Below, piece by piece: positions 33,504-44,354 of a stretch of DNA of 64,000 nt (positions within the stretch are counted from its first letter, which is position 1; every line of letters starts with the position of its first letter). Made by a program: the position numbers and the translations under genes. This stretch comes from Psococerastis gibbosa. Taxonomy: Eukaryota > Arthropoda > Insecta > Psocodea > Psocidae. Under the pieces are notes generated by a model. That model had not been told where the DNA came from, ran no database searches, and was given only the letters and a program-made list of their open reading frames with translations. The stretch spans positions 682,001-746,000 of the forward strand of contig OZ020488.1 of assembly GCA_963971405.1 (NCBI GenBank), written 5' to 3'.

Positions 33504-33511
33504 CAGTAGCC
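33504..33511. repeat. Left target duplication of hAT element 33512-34105
   Basis: CAGTAGCC, exactly repeated at 34106-34113. Confidence 0.92.
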
Positions 33512-34105
33512 CAAGGCCGTAGCCAAGGGGGGGGGGGCTTATTGGGCTGCAGCCCCCCCCCCCCCATGAAAAGTTGAGAATTAAATAAATTTAGTTCGGT
33601 AACATGAATATGTTATCCTCAGTGAATTATTAACTTAACTGGTGTTAAAATCGTAGAACCTCACTATTTCGCACCTATTTTTTTTTCAAAAAATTTCCCA
33701 CGGGGGAGATCCCCGGTCCCCCTATTCGGAATATGAATATGCTTTCCTGCTGTAAAACCCCACTGTTTTGCACTTACATTTTCAAATTTTTCCCCCAGGG
33801 GATACCTCCCTGGGGCCCCCCTCTCCGGGTTAAATGCATTCTTGTTGTTATACTTTCTAACCATCTTAATGATATATGATATCATAGCAATTTAGTCCGC
33901 ATATCCGCTAAATGTTATGAACCCATGTTCGCACCGATGCTAAATCCTCCAATAAATCGCCATTTGATGTGCGTATGCTATCATATATATATATATACGA
34001 GTAACATCATAACCTCTAAAGAATACACTAGATACAATTGACTTGTCAAGAAATAAATGTACACTAGATAGGATCGCAGTTGCCACAGCCCTGGCTACGG
34101 GCTTG
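33512..34105 (+). mobile_element. 594-bp non-autonomous hAT-type element, intact
   Basis: The left end CAAGGCCGTAGCCA and the right end TGGCTACGGGCTTG are inverted with two mismatches. An exact 8-bp CAGTAGCC duplication flanks it. The interior has G/C runs, two GGGGGAGA..CCCC blocks, the TTTAGTCCGCATATCCGC block and the TCCTCCAATAAATC site that in the 790-1594 copy was hit by a LINE. There is no transposase, so it must be moved in trans. Confidence 0.93.
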
Positions 34106-34113
34106 CAGTAGCC

Positions 34114-34811
34114 TACTTCTGTATATGCAACACCTTTTTCGGCAAGAGAGAAGTCGAACGGAAAACTAAGTCTACGGCCGTTTTTTCACGCAATAATACT
34201 AGTAATATTGTATTTCCGGCTGCTTGAAAGTCCCACTCGGGTATGGCCACACGTGTGTTTTTTGTTTTTAAATGTAATGTAACTTATGTAATGTAATTAA
34301 ATTTTTAAATGTGCTTCTTTTCCCGTTGCTTGAAGTCTGCATGGGCCCGGCTGTGGAACCCGCAGTATTCACCTATAATTGCAGAATAGTGAACAACAAA
34401 ATTTTAATCTTCCCTCTGCTCTCATACTACGTTCATGGAGATTCACCCACTCACTTTCTCAGTTGCCGATTTTTAAATCGTCATGTTTACAGTCGTAAAC
34501 ACAGGGGTATTGCTGTACCTCCAATGCCCCAAAATGATTCTTTCACAATCTATGAACTCCATCTAGGAAATCAATCAATGTCAGCTAACAACGCAAAACA
34601 ACCCAACAGTGCTAGCGAGCGAGGACTATACTGACGCTGCGTGTTGAATCCCTTGGTCCGCCCGCGTTGCCAGGTTTGAGCGTGAAAACACGCGTTAGAA
34701 ATAGGCCCCTGCCTATTTTTCTGCGGGCGACCTTCAAGACGCCCCCGCGTGGCGGGAAAGCATGCTACGTATGCCTTATCCCAATTGCATTGCATGCTGC
34801 CCATATTTTTA
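34114..34811. other. Unannotated DNA
   Basis: The part 34600-34790 is GC-richer (GCGTTGCC, CGCCCCCGCGTGGCGGGAAA). No gene is supported. Confidence 0.35.
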
Positions 34812-35575
34812 GCGTTTTTGCTTTCCAATTAATACGTAGTAGGCTATAAGGAAAGCTTTGCGATGGTCAAAATTTTCGACCCCAAGTTTTCAACGGATTT
34901 ACACGTTTTGAAGTCCCAGGAACCCAAAAAAGTGTTTATTTTTTTACGAAATGTCTGTCGCTCTGTCGCTCTGTTGCTCTGTTTGTTCATCGATTTCCGA
35001 GCAAACTACTCGGCCGATTTTGATGAAATTTGGCATGTAGATTCACCACAAAGATCATGCCTTGGAACAGTGTTTTTTTCTTGGCTTACTCAATTTAATG
35101 TGGATTATTTCTCAAAAATGGCTTCAACGATTTCTGTTAAACTCTAGAGATATTGTAGTCGTTATTAATGTTAACAAAATGCTGTGGGTCACTTGCCCCA
35201 TATAATTTGCTTCTGGGGGTAAAAAAATAATTAGTCAATTTTTATGAAAAATGACTAAACAATAATTTTTCTGTGGAACCTTTCTATCGATGATTTCTAC
35301 CTTCAGACGTGTTTTAGGTGTTAATTAGAGTAACAAAATCGAACAGGTTGCTTTCCAAAAAAAGTATTTGGTTTTGGGTAAAAATTATTCTATGAAGAAA
35401 TTATAGGAAATTCACGCTCCAATAAATTGCTTGCCGTACACTAGATAGAATGGAGTTTTAAGGATCCGAAATTTAACAATTTAGGGAAATTATTTATTAT
35501 GAAATAACTCATTATCTCTATCTACTAATTCATAAATTGGAAAACATGTTCGAGTAAACTCGGACCGGTTGTTTC
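34812..35575 (+). mobile_element. Family A element, plus
   Basis: From TTGCTTTCCAATTAATACGT to CGAGTAAACTCGGACCGGTT with all main blocks except the C-run and the GACGTCAC patch, which are deleted near 35455. Confidence 0.85.
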
Positions 35576-35689
35576 AAGCTGCGTTTGTGCGTGAAAAAAC
35601 GCTCAAACGAAACGACCAGAGTCCAACAAGCCATATTGGAGTCAATTCTCCTATGGGAGGGAAAACTGGACACCGACAAGTGACCTGAG

Positions 35690-36412
35690 TAAAAGAACCG
35701 GTCCGAGTTTACTCGAACGTGCTTTCCAATTATCAATTAGTAGACATACATAATGAGTTATTTCACAGTAAAAAAAATTATTTCCCTATGGTTAAGACCA
35801 ATACATTACAACACGGACTGGCATGGCCCGCAATGTATTGGAGTGTGAATTTTATATGGTAATTTCTTCAAAGAATAATTAAATACTTTTTTGGGAAAGA
35901 AACCTGTTCGGGTTTGTTATTCTATTTAACACCTAAAACACACCTGAAGGTAGAAATAATCGATAGAAAGGTTATTTTTTAGTCATTTTTCATAGGGGCA
36001 CTCGACCCACCGCATTTTATTAACATTAATAACGACTACAATACATCTGAATCTAAAAGAAAGCGTTGGAGCTGTTTTTGAGAAATAATTTTTTTAGACG
36101 TTTTTTTTTGGAGTTTTTTGAGAATAACACCCCCCCCCCCCAAATTAAGTTAGCCCAAAATAAAAACAATCGTCCCGAGGTATGATTTTTGTGAACCTAC
36201 ATGCCGAATTTCATCAAAATCGACCGAGTAGTTTGCCCGGAAATCGACGCACAGACAGACAGAACGACAGACAGACAGACAAACATTTCGTAAAAAAACA
36301 CTTTTTTGGGTTCCTGGGACCCTAAAACGTGTAAATCCATTGAAATCTCGGAATCGAAAATTTCAACCGTCACAAAGCTTTCCTTATATACTACGTATAA
36401 ATTGGAAAGCAA
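35690..36412 (-). mobile_element. Family A element, minus
   Basis: From AAAAGAACCGGTCCGAGTTT to ATAAATTGGAAAGCAATAAT. A CAGACAGACAGAACGACAGA tract lies at 36251-36290 and a C-run at 36129. With the plus copy ending at 35575 it forms a large inverted pair. Confidence 0.85.
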
Positions 36413-36419
36413 TAATTTA

Positions 36420-36812
36420 TACAATTTTATCAAGGGGCAAGTGACCTGCTGCATTTTGTTAACATTAATAACGACTATAATATAATATATAGTCCATATG
36501 TGAATTTAAAAGAAATTGTTCAAGCCGTTTTTGATAAATTATATTTTTATGAATTTTTTTTAATTTTTTAAAGGGTGAAACTCCCCAAAATTCATTGGCC
36601 GAAAATATAAAAAAATTATCTGAGGCATGATTTTTGTAAACCTAAATGTCAAATTTCATCAAAATCCACCGAGTAGTTTGCCCGCAAATCGAAGAACTGA
36701 CCGACAGACAAACAGACAGACATTTCGTAAAAAACACTTTTTTAGGTTCTTGGGACCTCAAAACGTGTAAATGCGTTGAAATCTCGGAATACCTATAAAT
36801 AGGAAAGCAATA
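36420..36812 (-). mobile_element. Family A fragment, minus
   Basis: From TTTATCAAGGGGCAAGTGAC to AATAGGAAAGC. It directly follows the previous copy in the same orientation. Confidence 0.8.
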
Positions 36813-37740
36813 AATCTGAAGGCATATAATACAAAACACAGGACAATTATTGTTAATTACATGTGAAAATCAGATTTTAAGTTGTGTGTGGTGTGGAACC
36901 CTGCGGAGCTTCACCATTTAACATTTACCACGTTCGTCTTTGTCTCCAGCTGCAAGGTATTTCCCATTGTAGGCTGCCATTGCTAATGCCAACAAAGTTT
37001 TTGCAAAAATAGAAGTCATTATTAGAAGCAGGCCAGGCATGCATACATTAATGGCGTGTACGTGTACGTAGTGCTGCACTGTATACGTCCGCTTTTGTCG
37101 CCACAAGGATTATGCTTCTGCGTCGTCGCAGCTTTGTGGCTCTGGCTGCCACACGGAATTTTGATGAAATATGTCAGAAACTGGTCTTGTTGTAGCATGG
37201 TAGTGTATTGTCGAGGAGATCATCTAGGGGCGGACTGTAGCAGCCCCCTGCCCACCCCCACCAATTACAACTTCCGAAAATTCGGAGAGTCTCCCTCGGT
37301 GGAAACGTTTTCAGGAAGTAGGCCTGAAATAGTGGAGATAACGCATTTTCAGCACAGAGGATGATACTATCCAGGATACAAAACAACATTGACAATGCCC
37401 TCATCCCCGAGCTAGCTGGCTATGGGGGTGCGCAATCTCTGATCCAACTACCGTTTTCTGCCAAACGTTAAGATCGTTGGCTACTGGCTAGTGATAATAA
37501 GTACCGGTACAAGCGAACCCGTATATGGTTTCCCATTTGTCAATTAGTGCCGAGACAGATAATATCACAAGTTGCATGCTAATTAACTGTCCTAGGGTTA
37601 CATTTCGGTTTTCTCGACTTTCCCTATCCCAAAGTACTAAATTGATTCAGGCAGCCCAATATAATACAGGACAGTTATAATGGCACTGTAGGCTATGCTA
37701 TGTGTTGGATCATGAATTATCCACAATTAATTCAAAAGCA
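36813..37740. other. Unannotated DNA
   Basis: It has a fairly balanced base composition near 37030-37300. No exon or repeat is supported. Confidence 0.35.
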
Positions 37741-37860
37741 AAACTTTGATTGGGGAACTATAGATGCGTATGTTGATGAAACGTTTGCAAGTACACTGTT
37801 TCAGATTAACCACGGCCTATCATCCTCAATTCTACTGTTTCATCAGTTCATTATGAAACT
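37741..37860 (+). repeat. Diverged copy of the 28949-29073 element
   Basis: GATGAAACGTTTGCAAGTAC, CAGATTAACCACGGCCTATC and CTCAATTCTACTGTTTCATC match the right two thirds of the first copy. The CTGAAGA core is lost (CTATAGATG). Confidence 0.65.
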
Positions 37861-38572
37861 GTCTTTTATTATTTACAATTAATTAGCTGACATACGTCAC
37901 ATGAGACCCTTTGAACTGTGTTCATGGCACTGTAACTGTTATTATTCTGTTTGACAATATTGAAAGTTAAAAGTTTTAACATCTGAAATTAAACTCTTTA
38001 ACGTCGAAATCAGTGAGTGACTTGAGTGACGTGCGGATTTAATAATTTAGTTATTTAGTAAACGTTGGCGGAGTGATTAATAGGTGGCTCAAACAAGAGA
38101 TTTCTTGAATATAATCTCAAGACCAATTAATTTCCATGTTGGGAGATGTTGTGACGGATGGTGATTAGGTGGGGAGGGGCAGACCACCGCGCACTCCGCA
38201 GATACCTGATACATACCTAATGCCCTGATAACACCAACACACAAACTACTTTTATTAAGCCTTATTTCACTCTCTTATTTATTCCTTCTTGATTCAAATG
38301 CAAAATTTGATATTATTTTAAAAGAAAATAGCACTAATTTAATTCTACATTTTCTCTGTGGTGCTTCGGGAATTTTTTATTTCGAGATAAATTAACCGCA
38401 TATTTGCTTATACACCCTTCTGAATCCATGGTTCAAATAATACGTAATGTGTTAGCGAGAAAGTGGGTTTCCCCCTGTGGTAGATGCGAGTATACTACTC
38501 GCACAAAAGCTCAGTGGTACCCAAAATATTAGAGCGTTTGGTTACATTACAATCACTAAGCATTGGCGGCAT
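37861..38572. other. Unannotated, mostly unique-looking DNA
   Basis: No repeat of the window is seen. AACGTTGGCGGAGTGATTAA (about 38061) and CCAATTAATTTCC (about 38121) could be regulatory, but nothing beyond position upstream of Awh supports this. Confidence 0.3.
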
Positions 38573-38748
38573 CAGGCCCGTACCCAAGGGCCATGCCCCC
38601 CCTAAATTTGATAAAAATAATAAATAATGTAAGAGGTTTAGCTAAAACTACTAAAATCACTACGGATGAATGTAAGTATCATTTATAAAAAAATTTGTTC
38701 TAGCCCCCCCCCCCCCAAAATTAAATCATATTCCTGAGTACGGGCCTG
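38573..38748 (+). mobile_element. Probable hAT-like MITE
   Basis: CAGGCCCGTACCCA at the left and, inverted, CAGGCCCGTACTCA at the right (13 of 14). A C-run lies inside. The 8-bp flanks GGCGGCAT and GGAAGCAG agree at only 5 positions. Confidence 0.65.
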
Positions 38749-39269
38749 GGAAGCAGGGAAACACATTTCATGAATTAAAAACAGTTTGTGCTCATTGAAC
38801 TCTTACTACTGTTCTCGGCAATGGAAAGAACCTGTACCAAAACGGAAACCAAGCAGGTAGTTTTCTAAGAAAAATTTCAGTTTTGAAGAAAAATTTGTTT
38901 TATGAAGAAATTATGGATAATAAATCCCTGCACTAGTCATCGGATTCCCATGACAATAATTCAATAAGTTTCGGAGGGGGAAAAGTTATATAAGTGTAAA
39001 AATCAAATATCACTCGTAGATTTGATGTTTACCGACTATTTTGATGAATGATTTGGGCATCTTTCTAGCACAGATTGGCCCCAATCGCTGAATTTAATTT
39101 GCCCAAAATATGATTGGTGTGGTAGTCCCAAGGAAACCGGCCGCCATACCAAGTTGGTTCCAGCGGACCAGAGCAGTTTCAAAGCTGCAGATAACTTCTC
39201 TATAACTCTATATTTTGAAGGAAATGAAAATTACTTTACTTGGTCGTGGGCACAGTGCCGGTAGGGAAA
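38749..39269. other. Unannotated DNA
   Basis: No supported feature. Confidence 0.35.
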
Positions 39270-39370
39270 CATGGTAGGACTTGTCCTGGTCACCTCCGAA
39301 CTAATCGTGTGACTTCACTGTGTTTCCCAAGAGGTTCGGAATCCACTATAATCAGGAGGTCCACTGCCCT
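39270..39370 (+). repeat. Dispersed repeat, possibly tRNA-derived (copy 1)
   Basis: CCTGGTCACCTCCGA, GTGTGACTTCACTGTGTTTC, CCAAGAGGTTCGGAATCCAC and CAGGAGGTCCAC match 59514-59600 in order. GGTTCGGAATCC looks like a box B with one extra base. Confidence 0.6.
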
Positions 39371-39703
39371 ATGGGCTGGCGTAGGACAGTCAAGTCGGGG
39401 TCGCTCTATGGGCCCAAATATGAGGCTACACTACTACTACTAGTCCCAAGGAAGGAGTTCAAAAACTGTGGTCAATTAGTAGTTTAGTCAAGGACACATG
39501 CCATTCCTACATCCAAACATAAAGGTGCATTTTTTATCATTTAAGTTAATTGATATTTTTGACGGCTCTATGCATTCTATATTTCCGATGAAAAACGACT
39601 TAGTATGGAAACCTCGTAGAGAGGTACTCCGTTTGCATCTTAATAGTTTAATAGTGCAAAAATATACATGTTGTTACATGCACAATATTCGATTATTTGC
39701 TGC

Positions 39704-39942
39704 TAAGAGTGTACAGCCCGTATAGGAAAGTGGCAGCCCTAAATTTAATATTTTTTATTTCATTAACTAAGCATGTTATTAAAGTTTTGGTTCATAAAAG
39801 TTATATATTATTATATGATGTGTGAAGTAATCATCTACAACTTTGATGAGCCAAATCTTTAATAACATGCTTAGTTAATTAAATAAAAAATAAAAAGTAT
39901 TGAATTTCGGGCTGTAAATTTCCTACGGGCTGTACACTCTTA
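39704..39942. mobile_element. 239-bp palindromic MITE with TA ends
   Basis: TAAGAGTGTACAGCCCGTA at the left is inverted at the right (39924-39942). Most of the element folds back on itself: AACTAAGCATGTTATTAAAG at 39766 recurs inverted at 39868. TA at both ends fits a Tc1/mariner-type insertion. Confidence 0.75.
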
Positions 39943-40446
39943 ACATGAATTGTATAATTTTATGTTTAAATTATTCAATTTCATTAATTCATATTACTAT
40001 TTCCAACAATTAATGCACGGCAAGGACTCTCTATAACAGCCTGCTGCCTGTTTCGTGGTGTGTCAGTCTGTGGCTTGAATTTTTTTAGAATATTTTTTTT
40101 ACTGCTACGATTAAATGTGCCAGTTGAACTGAAAACAAAGCGAAATTTATAATGTTGGCACTTGACAGGTTGAGAATGCCCACGGGAGGAGACCCAGAAG
40201 ACATGTCACAGACTACATGTCACATGGGCCGCCACCATATTGCAAGTCCGTGTAAACTTGGCCGAATTAATTAACTTAATCACTTCTTGATTAACACGAC
40301 TTGGCTTTTACAATAATTCAATAGCCACAATCGTCGAATCCGAGTTGGGCAGCGTATATAACCCAATACTAACAGTATACCTAAGACTTTTCTGTTACAG
40401 AGCATAGCAAGGCAATTGCTTAGCTAGGAATATTATTGTGTTGCAG
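39943..40446 (+). other. Sequence upstream of the LIM1 exon
   Basis: No repeat seen. It contains TTAATTAACTTAATCACTTC near 40266 and ends in the acceptor TATTATTGTGTTGCAG of the next exon. It is probably intron or 5' region of Awh. Confidence 0.4.
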
Positions 40447-40628
40447 ACGGAGCATAGCATGTGCGCGGCCTGCGGGGACCCCATCACAGACAAGTACCTG
40501 CTGCAGGTGAACGGCCGCTGCTGGCATCAGCATTGCCTGCGCTGTTGCGTCTGCCAGCTGGCCCTCGACAGACACCCCTCCTGCTTCATCAGGCACGACT
40601 CCATCTACTGCAAGTCCGACTATGCTAA
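40447..40628 (+). CDS. Awh: Arrowhead LIM-homeobox gene, exon with LIM domain 1
   Basis: This exon encodes the first LIM zinc-binding domain of an Arrowhead/Lhx6/8 LIM-homeodomain transcription factor. The zinc ligands are all visible: C-x2-C-x17-H-x2-C, then C-x2-C-x18-C-x2-D (CAAC...HQHC, CCVC...CKSD), starting six residues into the exon. LIM domains bind cofactors such as LDB/Chip rather than DNA. The acceptor is TTGTGTTGCAG at 40446 and the exon opens in phase 0 with ACG GAG CAT AGC. The donor is AA|GTGAGT at 40629, leaving two bases of a Lys codon, which fits the A at 58593. A Met codon at 40459 sits right before the first Cys and could be an alternative start, but the good acceptor makes an internal exon likelier. 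GC content is much higher than its surroundings. Confidence 0.93.
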
Positions 40629-40776
40629 GTGAGTACATTCGTATACCTAAGTCAACTGACTCAAATGTACTCACTGGCAACAATAATATTTAATTAATTG
40701 CTTAGGCATGTACCTCCCCGGCCGTGATGGCGACCCAAACAATTGTACCGCACTAATTAACCTATGAATTGAATTT

Positions 40777-40813
40777 ATGCTGGCCATCGTAGAAGGGGGA
40801 CGATGGCCAGCAT
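40777..40813 (+). repeat. Perfect 14-bp hairpin just inside the Awh intron
   Basis: ATGCTGGCCATCGT, loop AGAAGGGGG, ACGATGGCCAGCAT. All 14 pairs match. It begins 148 bases after the LIM1 donor. It could be a tiny MITE scar or an RNA structure in the pre-mRNA; it has no known counterpart in the window. Confidence 0.8.
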
Positions 40814-41220
40814 GAGATGGCAATTGCGGGTAAGCCTGTGCTCACGCACTGGAGGTGGCGCCCCAGCAAACCAAATAATTATTACACGGCACTACTATGC
40901 CATTGTTTGTTCCACTAGACGCAGACACGGACGTTACGAAACCTTACTGACAGTAATTTTCCATCAACCATGCTTTGGAATAAGGCCAGATCTGGCTATA
41001 ACGCCATCAATTTTACCACAAGTGGTTGACCGAGCGCCCTTCTATGCAAACGGCAGATTAATATTCTAGACATGGCCGTCCACAGCTGTGGGCACCTCGA
41101 TTGACCCGGAAAAAATGCTACTAATTAGGTAAAAAACATAATTACTATGATTTTTTTTAAATAAATAAAAAATAATAAAAAATGAACTTTTCTAGACTAA
41201 TCTTACTTTATCCTATATCT

Positions 41221-41640
41221 GCCCCCCCCCCCCACAGAGGCGGATGCAGCGACCGGCACTGCGGGAAATTGCCCGCCCCCCTTTGGAAGGCAGTTCTATT
41301 CTTTGCCTCTAAAATCCAAGTGTTAGCTGCACTCAAAATACGTAAAACCCCACTATTTTAGCCTTATTTTTAAAAAAAATATCTCTCGGGGGAGACCCCC
41401 GGGCCCCCTTGTGCACCATTTTTTCATTACCTGTAATATAGAAACTTTATTTCTCTGAAAATGAGTAAAACCCTAATATTTCTGCCCTATTTTTCACTTT
41501 TATGAAAATTATACACCGCCCCCTTCGAAAACCTATATCATTACGCTACTGACAAGAGCCTCCCCCCCCCCAACAAAAAACTGTGGAATTTCAATTTTGT
41601 TCATTCCCTCTTGACCCACCTCATATTTCATCCTGCGGAC
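41221..41640. repeat. G/C-run MITE-type fragment
   Basis: It holds a C-run, AGAGGCGGATGCAGCGACCG, TAAAACCCCACTATTTTAGC and GGGGGAGACCCCCGGGCCCC, matching parts of 33512-34105 and 10908-11456. Ends are not clear. Confidence 0.55.
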
Positions 41641-42219
41641 GGCCATGATTCTAGATGCTGTTTTTCCTCTGTCTGTATTAGCTATTCTTCATAGTTAAAT
41701 ATTTAAATAGACCCCTCTAATATGATGTGGTTGTTAAAGGATTTTATTTATTTATTTATTTTTGTTAATGATATTGATTTTGATGATAACATAGGCTTTA
41801 CACGACCTTAAAACTTAGTGTTTTGACTTAGAACCCGATTTTGTGAAAGTACTCGGGTTGACATTGACGTTACTGTATGTCTATTGTAGCGTGGCCGTTT
41901 AATAATAACATTACCTGCGGGCCTACTAAGGTGATTAGTTTTTATGTTAACCTGCGATTAAAAATGTAAGCAAAGATAATTTTAGAATGGAAATATCTAG
42001 GGATTCAAAATTGTTTTGCTTACATTTTTAACCCCAAGATTAAGGCTATGGTACAGAACATGGTAGGCCCACTGGTGTTAAAATATAATCACATTACCAA
42101 TTTGAGAGTGGCACTTTGCATTCTAAAACATGCTTTCCTATTAATCAATTAGTATTGTAGATAGATAATATGAGTAATTTCGAAGTAAATAATTTCCTTA
42201 TGGTTAATTTACGGATCCA

Positions 42220-42292
42220 TGGCCGTAGCCAGGAATTAATTTCGGGAGGGGGGTCCATCTGGCGGCACTGAACCCCCCTCTGGCTACGGTCC
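42220..42292 (+). mobile_element. 73-bp CCGTAGCCAG-type MITE
   Basis: ATGGCCGTAGCCAGG at the left and CTGGCTACGGTCC at the right are inverted, around a GGGAGGGGGG/CCCCCC core. No matching 8-bp flanks were seen. Confidence 0.65.
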
Positions 42293-42649
42293 TTTTGATT
42301 GACCGATGAGATGGCATATTCTAGATCGGGCAGACCAATACATTATAACAGGCAGGGCGCACGCAATGTATTGGAGCGTGAATTTCATATAATTTCATCA
42401 AAGAATAATTTTTGCACAAAACCAAATACTTTTTTGGGAGAGCAACCAGTTTGGCTTGGTTACTCTACATAACACCTAAAATATACCTGAAGGTATAGAA
42501 TGTTCCACTGAAAATTATTCATTTTTCATGAAAATTGAGTTATTTTTATTTTTTTACCCCCAGAAGCAAATTATCAAGGGGCAAGCAGCCCACCGCACTT
42601 TGTGGACCATAATTGTAACTACAATATACCTGCATGTGAATATGTAAAA

Positions 42650-42840
42650 ACCACAAACGACTTCGATGGCCAGGTGGTAACGTGCTTGCACTTGTGTGAG
42701 TCTTTACACGCCATGCAATCGGAGACGTGTCGTACTCATCACGGGTAATAACCTACAGAGGCGACTGAAAAGGTCAATCGGATACATTCATTGAATTGTT
42801 TATATGCGGTTAATCTTTAAAAAAAAAAAAAAAAAAAAAA
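42650..42840 (+). mobile_element. SINE family 2 copy with poly-A tail
   Basis: GACTTCGATGGCCAGGTGGT (box A region), TTGTGTGAGTCTTTACACG, GCAATCGGAGACGTGTCGTA (box B region), CTACAGAGGCGACTGAAAAG, CATTCATTGAATTGTT and a run of 22 A (about 42819-42840). It is inserted in a family A sequence. Confidence 0.75.
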
Positions 42841-42893
42841 CTTTTTGGGTTCCTGGGACCTCAAAATGTGTAAATCCGTTGAAATCTTGGATT

Positions 42894-43053
42894 AAATAAA
42901 TAAATAAGGACTTTTATTGTTTCTATTACTAAGCCAACCTAGCGGAGTTAGGGCTATAAAGCCCTCTCTTTACACTCAACTAGGTAGGCCCGGGACCGCC
43001 TGCTTTACAAGCCGTCCGATGCATGGCCAGAAAATGTAGCCAGTACCATGCCA
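42894..43053 (-). mobile_element. SINE family 1 copy, minus, with TSD
   Basis: An AAATAAATAAATAAGGAC tail, TAAGCCAACCTAGCGGAGTT, AGGGCTATAAAGCCCTCTCT, CACTCAACTAGG and GGGACCGCCTGC lead to CATGGCCAGAAAATGTAGCC. TTGGATT flanks it on both sides (42887-42893, 43054-43060), and joining the flanks restores the family A sequence GAAATCTTGGATTCGG. Confidence 0.85.
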
Positions 43054-43117
43054 TTGGATTCGGAAATTTTGACCATCACAAAGCTTTCCTTATACTTCGT
43101 ATAAATTGGAAAGCAAA

Positions 43118-44179
43118 AATGGACTGTTTACATATTTACGCCAATAGGTTATTCCGCACTGTCCTCTCCCCACTGCACTGTTGATGGAATACTGTAGTAC
43201 AAACACTTAAATATATAAAATTCTCCGAAAATTAACAAGATTGTCGGTTTGTTTAAGTGAATGCATTGTATCAAAGTGCCAATGTCCCAAACAACCATTT
43301 TCAGCAAGCCCAAAAGAGTCAGATTTCGAAGTACTGAAGTTATATAAGTAGAATATAGACACAGCAAGCACGCCGCGTGGGGCCTATGTCGATAATTATT
43401 GTAGCAAGCGCTGGAGCCCGACACTATCATACGCATTTCTGGTACCGTACACGTCATACGATATGGCTTGTCCGGGATGCTGACCAGTTTTTGGAATGCC
43501 ATCACCTGTTTCAAGTGTTCAATTTCAATGGGTTAGAGGAAACATTTCAAATGTATAGGATTTAACAATGCACGCTATGATGTAGATGCATGACTGTGAA
43601 ATGTGATGTTCGTGTGTGGCATGGCATCATAAGTCACTGTCCGATCAACGACACCGAATATGCTACGTAATCCATATTGGCCGGGGGTTGCTATCGGAAT
43701 TCGACTATCAATACATGTCATGCCGATCGATCTCCGATCTGTCGTTTGTCTTTGCACAGTCGGCCGCTCAATGCTCAGAATAGTCAGACTGCAAGGCACT
43801 CAGCTTGGTACGGCCGACACAGCAGATCCCGCGTCCATTTTTGTGACAAGATTTCGTGTCGTAACCAAAATTTAGCTTTTTTAAAAAGCATACCTATAGC
43901 AAAAATGTGTGGTTTTTGATGCTACCCGTGCAGTACATAGCAGAGCAGTATAGCCCCAGATGAGGTAACTCCCTGGAGGGGAATTCGTGTTCTTCCACTT
44001 TTTATAGCCTTCAAAGATGTATGCAATGTTTGAGATGCAGGCAGTACTACGAGCACAGTTTGCTGACGGTATATATACTACATAATATGTACTGTACAAT
44101 AGTATGACAATACCGAACAATTTGCCTATGAGGGCTGAGGCAGAAAACCAAGCCTATACCCTAGGCCTAGTTGTGTGAG
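43118..44179. other. Unannotated intronic DNA
   Basis: It is GC-balanced at 43620-43870 with short open frames on both strands, none with a recognised motif. Confidence 0.35.
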
Positions 44180-44346
44180 CAAGGGCGGATCCCCCCTCCC
44201 CAAAAAATAAATTAACTTACACTAGATAACAATGGGTTTACAGTGGAAATTAAAAATAATTATGTTTTTTAATGTTGTAATCCACTGAACCTCTGAACCT
44301 ACCCGCTGACCCCCCCCCCCTAAATTGGAGGCAAAATCCGCCCTTG
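44180..44346 (-). mobile_element. 167-bp hAT-type MITE with exact 8-bp TSD
   Basis: CAAGGGCGGATCC at the left and AAATCCGCCCTTG at the right. TGTGTGAG flanks both ends (44172-44179, 44347-44354). The interior matches 7242-7427 in opposite orientation. Confidence 0.9.
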
Positions 44347-44354
44347 TGTGTGAG

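Larger units (their letters stand above)
42120..43117 (-). mobile_element. Family A element with three later insertions
   Basis: Outer part ACATGCTTTCCTATTAATCA (42129), then interruption by a short hAT-like MITE (42220-42292), continuation with GCAATGTATTGGAGCGTGAA, AGCAAATTATCAAGGGGCAA, interruption by SINE 2 (42650-42840), CTTTTTGGGTTCCTGGGACC, interruption by SINE 1 (42894-43053), and the terminal GTATAAATTGGAAAGCAAAA. All pieces are collinear with the family. Confidence 0.85.

Noticed and set aside
40420-40683. Minus-strand open frame over the LIM1 exon
   Set aside because: Shadow of the GC-rich LIM1 exon; the plus strand shows all zinc ligands and splice sites.
43149-43514. 121-codon minus-strand open frame
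   Set aside because: No motif, AT-rich composition, no splice-site support.
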